A stretch of DNA of 5,558 nt from Planctomycetota bacterium (GTDB lineage Bacteria; Planctomycetota; Phycisphaerae; UBA1845), in the NCBI GenBank assembly GCA_024277835.1, contig JAJRUK010000188.1, forward strand, positions 1 to 5,558, in the 5' to 3' direction. The notes beneath the pieces were generated by a model, which was not told the origin of the DNA, searched no databases, and saw only the letters and a program-made list of their open reading frames with translations. Position 1 is the first letter of the stretch; each line of letters opens with the position of its first letter. This document shows positions 1 to 5,171 of the stretch, one piece after another. Made by a program: the position numbers and the translations under genes.

Positions 1-2206
1 CATGGAAACTTGTGACGCGATCAGCGGATGCGTCCTCGGCACGCCTCTCGCCTGCGATGATGGCGATGTCTGCAACGGCTTTGAATCCTGCGATGCGTCA
101 ACTGGCTGTCAGGCCGGTACGCCGCTCACGTGCGACGATGGCGATGTTTGCAACGGCGCTGAAACCTGCGACGCGGTCAATGGCTGTCAGTTCGGGCCCC
201 CGCTTGTTTGCGATGATGGCGACGTTTGCAACGGACTTGAAACGTGCGACATCCTGTTAGGATGCCTCGGCGGGACTCCGCTGAGTTGCGACGATGGCAT
301 TTTCTGCAACGGCGTCGAGAGTTGCGACGCAACCGGCGGATGCCAGCCCGGTCCTGGCGACCCCTGCCAGTCTCCAACGATATGCTCGGAGGTGCTGGGC
401 ACATGCGTTGACTGTCTCACCGATACTCACTGCGACGATAGCGATGCGTGCAACGGACTTGAATTCTGCGACGCGCTCGGCGTTTGTCAGCCGGGTACGG
501 GTCTTACTTGCGACGACGGCGATGCGTGCAACGGGATGGAAACCTGCGACGCCTTGAATGGTTGTCAGCCTGGGACGCCTCTGTTCTGCGACGACAACGA
601 CGCCTGCAACGGACTGGAAACCTGCGACCCGATGAGCGGTTGCGTGGATGGCATGCCTTTGGTGTGTGACGACAGCGACGTCTGCAACGGCCTCGAAACC
701 TGCGACCCGGCCAGTGGCTGCCTAGGTGGGACGCCGCTCGTGTGCGACGACGGCAACGCTTGCACGGGTACAGAGACGTGCGACCCGACACTGGGCTGCC
801 TCGGCGGAACGGCGCTGAACTGTAATGACGGCAACGCCTGCAACGGCGTGGAAACCTGCGGCCCGCAAAGCGGATGTATCGCTGGCACGCCGCCAACCTG
901 CGATGACAACAACGTGTGCAATGGGTTGGAAGTCTGCGACCCGGTTAACGGATGTCAGGCGGGGACGCCCCTCGTTTGCGGCGACAACGACATTTGCACG
1001 GGCACAGAAACTTGCGACCCCATCAATGGGTGTCAGGCAGGAACCCCACTCGCCTGCGATGATGGCAACGCGTGCAACGGTTTGGAATCGTGCGACGCGA
1101 CCGGCGGGTGTCAGGCAGGAACGCCGCTCGTGTGCGATGACAACAACGTCTGCAACGGACTCGAAACCTGCGACCCGGCGAGCGGCTGCGTCGCGGGAAC
1201 GCCGCTTGTGTGCGATGACAATGACGTCTGCACCGGACTTGAGACCTGCGACCCGGCGCTAGGTTGCGTGGCCGGGTCAGACCTTGGCTGTGATGACGGC
1301 AACGCTTGCAATGGCGTTGAAACCTGCGATCCGCTGGGCGGATGCATTGCGGGCACGCCGCCGGTTTGCGACGACGGAAATGCTTGTAACGGCGATGAAG
1401 TCTGTGACCCAGCCAGCGGGTGTGTTGCGGGCACACCCCTCGTTTGCAGTGACGGCGACGTATGCACGGGCACCGAAACATGTGATCCAACGCTCGGTTG
1501 CGTCGCCGGGACTCCGCTTGTCTGTGACGACAACAACGCTTGCACGGGTGTCGAAATTTGCGACCCGGACAATGGCTGTCTGGCGGGAACACCGCTGGTC
1601 TGCGACGATGGCAACGCATGCAACGGTAGCGAAACGTGCAACCCGATGCTTGGCTGCGAGCCGGGGACGCCGCTTGTTTGCGACGACGGCGATGTTTGTA
1701 CGGGAATTGAGAGTTGCGATGCGACGCTGGGTTGTCAACTTGGGAGTCCGCTTGTCTGTGATGATAACGACGTCTGTACCGGTTTCGAGACGTGCGACCC
1801 TACTGCGGGATGTCAACCTGGAACGCCGCTCGACTGCGACGACGGGGACGTGTGCAACGGACCTGAGCTATGCGACCCGGTGGAAGGATGCCAGAAATTA
1901 GCAGTGGTGGTGCTCATTTGTGACGACAACAACGTCTGCAACGGCATCGAAACCTGCGACCCGGTGAATGGTTGCGAGCCGGGAGTTCCGTTGGTTTGCG
2001 ATGATAACGACGTGTGCAACGGCATCGAATCTTGCGACCCCATCAATGGATGCGAGATGGGGACGCTCCCCGATTGTGACGACGGCAACGTGTGCAACGG
2101 ATTAGAAACCTGCGACGCGATGTTGGGATGTCAGCCGGGTATGCCGCTCACTTGCGAAGATAACAACCCATGCACCGATGACGCTTGTGACATGCAACTT
2201 GGTTGA
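1..2206 (+). CDS. Giant Cys-rich repeat protein, N-terminal part (5' partial, ends at in-frame TGA)
   Basis: This is an acidic secreted or surface protein made almost wholly of a Cys-ladder repeat; no enzymatic domain is visible. The ATG at base 2 is probably not the start: it sits in 'NG-M-E-T-C-D', as in an internal repeat near base 535 (NGMETCDA), so the gene runs in from upstream. There are 734 codons here: a partial unit, 26 complete units, and a last unit (from 2153) that is cut by the TGA at 2204-2206. Every complete unit has four Cys. Such Cys content suggests folding outside the cytoplasm with disulfides; the signal peptide would be upstream of the window. There is no sorting tail before the TGA, but the same frame continues to one at 3122-3211, so this and the next CDS are best read as one gene. 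Function is unknown; a structural, adhesive or cell-surface role is inference. Confidence 0.85.
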   Translation, partial: METCDAISGCVLGTPLACDDGDVCNGFESCDASTGCQAGTPLTCDDGDVCNGAETCDAVNGCQFGPPLVCDDGDVCNGLETCDILLGCLGGTPLSCDDGIFCNGVESCDATGGCQPGPGDPCQSPTICSEVLGTCVDCLTDTHCDDSDACNGLEFCDALGVCQPGTGLTCDDGDACNGMETCDALNGCQPGTPLFCDDNDACNGLETCDPMSGCVDGMPLVCDDSDVCNGLETCDPASGCLGGTPLVCDDGNACTGTETCDPTLGCLGGTALNCNDGNACNGVETCGPQSGCIAGTPPTCDDNNVCNGLEVCDPVNGCQAGTPLVCGDNDICTGTETCDPINGCQAGTPLACDDGNACNGLESCDATGGCQAGTPLVCDDNNVCNGLETCDPASGCVAGTPLVCDDNDVCTGLETCDPALGCVAGSDLGCDDGNACNGVETCDPLGGCIAGTPPVCDDGNACNGDEVCDPASGCVAGTPLVCSDGDVCTGTETCDPTLGCVAGTPLVCDDNNACTGVEICDPDNGCLAGTPLVCDDGNACNGSETCNPMLGCEPGTPLVCDDGDVCTGIESCDATLGCQLGSPLVCDDNDVCTGFETCDPTAGCQPGTPLDCDDGDVCNGPELCDPVEGCQKLAVVVLICDDNNVCNGIETCDPVNGCEPGVPLVCDDNDVCNGIESCDPINGCEMGTLPDCDDGNVCNGLETCDAMLGCQPGMPLTCEDNNPCTDDACDMQLG
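53..2152 (+). repeat. Tandem array of 26 Cys-ladder units (78-bp period)
   Basis: The unit is C-x5-C-x5-C-x5-C-x7. Its usual pattern is C-D-D-[GN]-[DN]-[VA]-C-N-G-x-E-x-C-D-P, followed by three residues, G-C and a linker usually ending GTPLV. Twenty-four units are exactly 26 residues: 53-286 (three), 431-1834 (eighteen) and 1919-2152 (three). Two are irregular: 287-430 (48 residues) and 1835-1918 (28 residues). A partial unit precedes the array at 2-52 and a degenerate one follows at 2153-2206. All four Cys are kept in all 26 complete units, while third codon positions vary freely between units. That points to old repeats held by protein-level selection rather than a recent DNA expansion. Confidence 0.95.
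2204..2206 (+). other. In-frame TGA at an otherwise invariant cysteine position
   Basis: The last unit begins at 2153 and reads CEDNNPCTDDACDMQLG, then TGA. In every other unit visible, including the partial first one, the motif C-D-x-x-x-G is followed by Cys (TGC or TGT). TGA differs from both by its third base only. The frame stays open and Cys-rich for another 339 codons and ends in a sorting signal. This is either a nonsense mutation or base error, or a recoded codon. Confidence 0.9.
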
Positions 2207-3226
2207 GTGTTCACCAACGATGACATGAACGACTGCGAGCTTGATGGCGACCTCTGCACGATCGACGAGTGCATTAGCGGGGTTTGCATCACCGACAACG
2301 TTACGTGTCCCGCCACGACGGAGTGTGCAACCTGTGCTTGCGAACCGGCGACCGGCAATTGCATCAATCAGCCAATCAACGAAGGATTGATGTGTACTGA
2401 TGACGGTAACGAGTGCACGGACGACCTTTGCCAAAACGGCGAATGCATAAACGATGACTTGCTGGACGGAACACTCTGCAACCAGGACATGATCGAGTGT
2501 ACACTCGACGTCTGCGCGACGGGCGTTTGCGTCCATCCGGACGAACCTCTGGGCGCGATCTGCGGCTCCCAGACGCCGGGCGGCGTATGCGACAATGAGG
2601 ACCAATGCGACGGCACGGGTCTTTGCGACCCGAATCTCGAACCCTCAACGACTGAGTGTCGCGCTGTCAGTGGAGAGTGCGACGTCGCAGATTTCTGCAC
2701 GGGAACCTCGGCGCTATGCCCACCTGATGGGACCGTCGCGGATGGATCCCTCTGTACGCAAGACGGTACTTTCTGTAACGGCGAAGAAGTTTGCACCGCT
2801 GGCACATGCGGACCGGGCGACGCGCCGTGCGTCGGATCTGCGTTTGGCACCTGCTGCGAGGGCAATACGATGTGCGTTCGCACCTGTTGCTCAAGCTCCG
2901 AGTGTGACGACGGCGATCCTTGCACATCCGACACGTGCATCGGAGGTGACTGCTTCTTCGCGAATATCTGCGGCGCTTGCTGCACGTCAGACGGCACATG
3001 CTTGACGCGCCGCACCGAGGCGGCGTGTAACTCTGCGAGCGGGTTCTACCGCGGAAACGGCACCTCTTGCTTTGGCGATTCCGACGGCGACGGCGCAGAC
3101 GACTTGTGCGTCCCGCCAGTGCTACCGACCGCTTCGGGATGGAGCATGGCCATCCTTGTCCTTGCGATGCTTGCTGGACTCATGCTCAAGTTCGGACGCG
3201 CACCTGCCCGAAGTGAGCCTATGTGA
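2207..3226 (+). CDS. Giant Cys-rich repeat protein, C-terminal part with sorting tail (continues the frame after the TGA)
   Basis: These 339 codons are in the same frame as the upstream repeats. Residues are counted from the codon after the TGA. Residues 1-145 are Cys-rich units of a different spacing (for example DGNECTDDLCQNGEC, about 66-80). Residues 150-183 look disintegrin-like, 185-255 are more Cys-rich sequence, 256-301 form a GACC-type module ending in DSDGDGADDLC, and 306-335 form a C-terminal sorting tail. The first codon is GTG and the first ATG is at 2225. Neither has a visible Shine-Dalgarno sequence and there is no signal peptide, so an independent gene is unlikely; it is the distal part of the upstream protein, or a remnant if the TGA is a real nonsense mutation. 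Its own stop, TGA 3224-3226, overlaps the GTG start of the exosortase-like gene, which suggests translational coupling of a substrate with its processing enzyme. Confidence 0.8.
   Translation: MFTNDDMNDCELDGDLCTIDECISGVCITDNVTCPATTECATCACEPATGNCINQPINEGLMCTDDGNECTDDLCQNGECINDDLLDGTLCNQDMIECTLDVCATGVCVHPDEPLGAICGSQTPGGVCDNEDQCDGTGLCDPNLEPSTTECRAVSGECDVADFCTGTSALCPPDGTVADGSLCTQDGTFCNGEEVCTAGTCGPGDAPCVGSAFGTCCEGNTMCVRTCCSSSECDDGDPCTSDTCIGGDCFFANICGACCTSDGTCLTRRTEAACNSASGFYRGNGTSCFGDSDGDGADDLCVPPVLPTASGWSMAILVLAMLAGLMLKFGRAPARSEPM
2654..2755 (+). other. Disintegrin-like Cys-rich segment
   Basis: The translation contains ECRAVSGECDVADFCTGTSA followed by LCPPDG and, later, DGSLC. The order CR-x4-ECD-x3-FC-x-G-x-S-x2-CPPD resembles the core of ADAM or snake-venom disintegrin domains. 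Similar segments also occur in Cys-rich proteins of myxobacteria and related bacteria (recalled, not searched). The resemblance lies in Cys spacing and a few residues. Integrin binding should not be inferred. Confidence 0.5.
2972..3109 (+). other. GACC-type Cys module ending in an Asp-rich loop
   Basis: The segment starts GACCTSDGTCLTRRTEAAC, continues through a GFYRGNGTSC stretch and ends DSDGDGADDLC. A GACC-DG-C…C…G-Y-G-GTSC pattern recurs in secreted proteins of Planctomycetes as I recall them, and it supports the taxonomic guess. The final DxDGDGxDD stretch resembles short calcium-binding loops of thrombospondin type-3 or dockerin style; calcium binding is inference. It lies directly before the sorting tail, as a stalk would. 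Confidence 0.5.
3122..3211 (+). other. C-terminal protein-sorting tail, IPTLxxWG-like (LPTASGWS)
   Basis: The protein ends with the three parts of an exosortase-type sorting signal: a short motif LPTASGWS (3122-3145), a hydrophobic helix (MAILVLAMLAGLMLKFG) and a basic patch (FGRAPAR), with only four residues after it. The motif aligns with IPTLxxWG: Leu for Ile, Pro and Thr kept, Ala for Leu, Trp kept, Ser for Gly. Exosortase H is the family known to pair with IPTLxxWG tails, and two XrtH-like genes follow directly, so this protein is the natural substrate candidate. The Ala and Ser changes make it an atypical member. Confidence 0.75.
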
Positions 3227-3822
3227 ATGGAAGCACAAAAAGCGGTAAGAACCTAAAGCGTTCAGACAAGAAAAACACCAACGGCCCCTCCTCGCGATTT
3301 CCCGCGTCGAGGGGTCGCGTCTTGCGCGCGACGATCGTTTTTGTCGTACTGTTGGGACTGTTCTACGCATTCGTTCACTCCCCCTCCGCGGTCGGAAAGA
3401 CGACGTGGCAACCCTACCTTCAAGTCCACGCCAAAGTCGTCGCCAGCCTCTTGAATGTCCTGGGCCGCGACGTTCACGTCGATGACTCGACGGTCATTTC
3501 GAAAGAATTCGCGATGGAGATTATCCGCGGTTGTGACGCCATAGAGCCGGTCGCCGTCTACGTCGCCGCCGTAGTCGCATCGCCCGTGCGAATCATATGG
3601 CGCGTTGTCGGCGTCCTCGGCGGAACGATCGCGCTGGTCGTGGTCAATTGGCTCCGGTTGGTGATGCTCTACTTTGTGGGCGTGTACTGGCGAAGCATGT
3701 TCGACCTGCTCCACGAAAGTATCTGGCAGGCCATCTTCATCGGCTTGGCCATCGTCTTCTGGATGATATGGGTCGATTGGGCGACGCGAACCTCGAAAGC
3801 GGCAGACGATGCACCTGCGTAA
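3223..3822 (+). CDS. xrtH: Exosortase H-like sorting enzyme, copy 1
   Basis: This is a membrane cysteine protease or transpeptidase-like enzyme that, by family knowledge, cleaves C-terminal sorting tails of exported proteins at the cytoplasmic membrane. Its 199 residues comprise a Lys- and Ser-rich cytosolic start (1-33), a membrane helix (about 34-51), an extracytoplasmic stretch, then the core: Cys104 in RGCDAIEP, Arg145 in NWLRLV and His164 in LLHESIWQ, with helices around 105-121, 128-152 and 168-186. These match the Cys/Arg/His triad of exosortases, and RGC(D/N)xIE is typical of XrtH. The GTG start at 3223 overlaps the upstream stop (GTGA) and has only a weak GAG at 3215-3217. No in-frame ATG lies before the core, at FAMEI, so GTG is preferred. 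The 3' end overlaps the companion gene by 14 bases. The exosortase fold is secure; the H subtype rests on the motif and the adjacent LPTASGWS tail. Confidence 0.85.
   Translation: MNGSTKSGKNLKRSDKKNTNGPSSRFPASRGRVLRATIVFVVLLGLFYAFVHSPSAVGKTTWQPYLQVHAKVVASLLNVLGRDVHVDDSTVISKEFAMEIIRGCDAIEPVAVYVAAVVASPVRIIWRVVGVLGGTIALVVVNWLRLVMLYFVGVYWRSMFDLLHESIWQAIFIGLAIVFWMIWVDWATRTSKAADDAPA
3796..3802 (+). promoter_or_regulatory. Shine-Dalgarno-like site of companion gene 1
   Basis: AAAGCGG lies six bases before the ATG at 3809, inside the end of the exosortase gene. The flank CGAAAGCGGC matches CGAAAGAGGC at the same place in the second module, so the signal has been kept between the copies although one base weakens the match to the anti-SD here. 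Confidence 0.45.
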
Positions 3823-4402
3823 GAAACCGATTCGCTTTTTTCTGACGTTCCTGTTCACCTTTGCCGCGTTTATCGCAGCCTGGAACGTCGTGGGAAGTGC
3901 GTATGGGTCGCTCTTTCGCGGCGCGGGCGGCATGATGGCCATCGCCACCGGGCCGTGGTCCGTCAAATACTCACGTCAGCTCGACGGTGACGTGCATCAT
4001 GACACACAGATGCTCCTGCGAAACCGCCGGGATAGCCTCAAACGCGACGTCAGTCTCAGCAGCAGACGCATAGCCTATATGCCAACCGCCTTCCTCATCG
4101 CCCTTACCCTCGCCACCCCGGTCCCGTGGGCACGAAAGCGCATCGCTATGCTATGGGGTCTGATCGGCGTTCACATCAACATTGCAGCCCGCCTCGCCAT
4201 CCTTCCGGCAACCTACATCGCCGCGCGTGGCGAGGACACGAGCGAAACGCTTCTGAGAAAGCTCGAATGGGTTCTGTCCGGCTCCTCAGCGGGGTGGGCC
4301 ATCGTTCCGCTCATCATCTGGGTGGGCATCATACTCAATTACGCCCTTCCAAACGCAAACGCCGACTCGCAGCAATCCGACGCCGATAACAACCCAGGTT
4401 AG
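3809..4402 (+). CDS. Exosortase H-associated membrane protein, copy 1
   Basis: This 197-residue membrane protein has a short basic start (MHLRKKPIRF), a helix at about 9-30, an extracytoplasmic region (about 31-88) with DTQMLLRN and RRIAYMPT, then helices near 90-106, 112-138 and 160-179, and an Asn/Asp/Ser-rich tail. No catalytic motif is visible. Small membrane proteins of this layout (a loop, then a Tyr-Met/Leu-Pro helix followed by ATPxPW and basic residues) occur next to xrtH; I recall them annotated as exosortase H-associated membrane proteins, not verified here. The start overlaps the exosortase stop by 14 bases, so the two are probably made in a coupled way and may work as a complex. 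It resembles the protein starting at 5158: both have an LF…G segment after the first helix and D-T-x3-L-x-N further on. Confidence 0.75.
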   Translation: MHLRKKPIRFFLTFLFTFAAFIAAWNVVGSAYGSLFRGAGGMMAIATGPWSVKYSRQLDGDVHHDTQMLLRNRRDSLKRDVSLSSRRIAYMPTAFLIALTLATPVPWARKRIAMLWGLIGVHINIAARLAILPATYIAARGEDTSETLLRKLEWVLSGSSAGWAIVPLIIWVGIILNYALPNANADSQQSDADNNPG

Positions 4403-4442
4403 CCACCGCCGTGGACCCTCGCACCAGGAACAGTTATCGACC

Positions 4443-4472
4443 TTGCATCAAATCTCCCCGCGAGGATACAAT
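4443..4472 (+). promoter_or_regulatory. Possible sigma70-type promoter upstream of exosortase copy 2 (weak)
   Basis: TTGCAT (4443-4448) and TACAAT (4467-4472) are 18 bases apart. The -10 box matches the consensus at five of six positions; the -35 only in TTG. This lies in the only gap of the operon (4403-4520), where an internal promoter could let the second module be made alone. The -10 overlaps the ATG of the short ORF at 4471, so transcripts starting here would not carry that ORF. Confidence 0.25.
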
Positions 4473-4524
4473 GCGTGGCTACGACTGGATTATTCGAAGT
4501 CGAAACCCGGCAGGACAACTGTGA
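4471..4524 (+). CDS. Putative 17-residue leader ORF ending on the start codon of exosortase copy 2
   Basis: The ORF encodes MRGYDWIIRSRNPAGQL. It has an ATG start preceded by GAGG (4462-4465) five bases away, a better site than those of several neighbouring genes. Its TGA (4522-4524) overlaps the GTG start at 4521 as GTGA, the same arrangement as between the Cys-rich gene and exosortase copy 1. It could be a coupling leader peptide, a decayed remnant of a gene that once stood there, or chance. No homology is recognised. Confidence 0.3.
   Translation: MRGYDWIIRSRNPAGQL
4512..4515 (+). promoter_or_regulatory. Shine-Dalgarno site that sets the start of exosortase copy 2
   Basis: AGGA lies five bases before the GTG at 4521. 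No comparable site stands before the in-frame TTG at 4443 or the later ATG at 4638, which is why the GTG is chosen. Confidence 0.5.
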
Positions 4525-5171
4525 CGAACAACGGCGAAACAAATTCTGATAACGATCCGCAATCCGGCGCGAGCGGAGAACCGCAACCGTCCGCCAAGAC
4601 GCCGCGACCCACGCCCCGTCGGCGCCCGAAGACATGGATGGAAACCCATGGCCGCGACCTCAAGTTTATCGTGATCTTCGTATCGCTGATGAGCGTTTAC
4701 TACTTCGCCACAACGACGGCGTTGCTCAACGAACGATTCTTCCCGTGGTATCTCGATGCAACCGCGGAGGCAGGCGGCGTTGTGCTTCACGCGGTCGGGT
4801 ATGACAACGTCCGCGTCGTCGGGACAGCCATGGACACCATCGACAACTCAAGCGGGACCATCAGCGTCGAGCGAGGCTGCGATGCCATCGCACCGACCGC
4901 CCTGTTTGTCTCGGCGGTGATCGCGTCGCCGGCGTCGCTGGGATCAAGACTCTTCGCTATTCTCGCCGGCACGTCGATCCTGATGGTCGTGAACCTGCTG
5001 CGAATCATCTCGCTTTTTCTAACAGCGGTACATTGGCCTAAGATTTTCGACTTCATGCATCTCGATGCCTGGCAGTGGGCGTTCATCGCCCTCGCGGTCT
5101 TCATGTGGGGTGTCTGGGCGTCGTGGGCGGCGCGGCGATCGCGAAAGAGGCTGGCTGATGTCTCAACCTAG
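4521..5171 (+). CDS. xrtH: Exosortase H-like sorting enzyme, copy 2
   Basis: This is a paralogue of the enzyme at 3223. From the GTG start it has 216 residues: a Ser/Pro/Arg-rich cytosolic extension (1-46), a helix at about 48-66, an extracytoplasmic stretch, then Cys120 in ERGCDAIAP, Arg161 in VNLLRII and His180 in FMHLDAWQW, with helices near 121-137, 143-170 and 185-203. All three catalytic residues are present, so it should be active. Over 88 core residues (R118-R205 against R102-R189 of copy 1) the two align without gaps and share about 41 identities by hand count. The N-terminal extension differs in length and composition. The frame is open from a TTG at 4443, but GTG 4521 has an AGGA site and ATG 4638 is a second alternative. 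It overlaps the next gene by 14 bases. Which tail it recognises is unknown. Confidence 0.85.
   Translation: MTNNGETNSDNDPQSGASGEPQPSAKTPRPTPRRRPKTWMETHGRDLKFIVIFVSLMSVYYFATTTALLNERFFPWYLDATAEAGGVVLHAVGYDNVRVVGTAMDTIDNSSGTISVERGCDAIAPTALFVSAVIASPASLGSRLFAILAGTSILMVVNLLRIISLFLTAVHWPKIFDFMHLDAWQWAFIALAVFMWGVWASWAARRSRKRLADVST
5146..5150 (+). promoter_or_regulatory. Shine-Dalgarno site of companion gene 2
   Basis: AGAGG, seven bases before the ATG at 5158, lies inside the end of exosortase copy 2. The surrounding CGAAAGAGGC corresponds to CGAAAGCGGC in the first module. Confidence 0.6.

Noticed and set aside
1023..1641. Long minus-strand ORFs (176 and 198 codons) opposite the repeats, and similar ones at 504-921 and 1277-1816.
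   Set aside because: They arise because a 78-base in-frame repeat free of stops in one antisense frame repeats that openness. Their translations simply mirror the repeat period and have no start signals or family features.
53..2152. 78-bp repeats considered as a CRISPR, minisatellite or recently expanded DNA array.
   Set aside because: There are no spacers, the period is a whole number of codons, and the variation is mostly synonymous or at tolerated residues, so it is a protein repeat.
2209..2230. Inverted repeat GTTCA/TGAAC just after the TGA, considered as a SECIS element.
   Set aside because: The stem is five base pairs with a 12-base loop, lies too close to the TGA for a typical bacterial SECIS, and lacks the usual apical GG/GU on a short stable stem. 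It is likely chance.
2207..2230. GTG 2207 or ATG 2225 as the true start of a separate gene.
   Set aside because: There is no Shine-Dalgarno site and no signal peptide, and the sequence continues the Cys pattern of the broken unit. It fits as the distal part of the same protein.
3262..3966. Minus-strand ORF of 234 codons opposite exosortase copy 1.
   Set aside because: The sense strand encodes a clear exosortase with its catalytic residues. The antisense product is low in hydrophobic order, rich in Asp/Arg/His, and spans two sense genes.
4403..4414. Small hairpin CCAC-CGCC-GTGG right after the stop of companion gene 1, considered as a terminator.
   Set aside because: The stem is only four base pairs and has no following T-run, so a rho-independent terminator cannot be supported.
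4443..4520. TTG 4443 as start of exosortase copy 2, giving 242 residues.
   Set aside because: The extra 26 residues have no ribosome binding site and do not look like the start of an exosortase. The GTG at 4521 has AGGA at good spacing.
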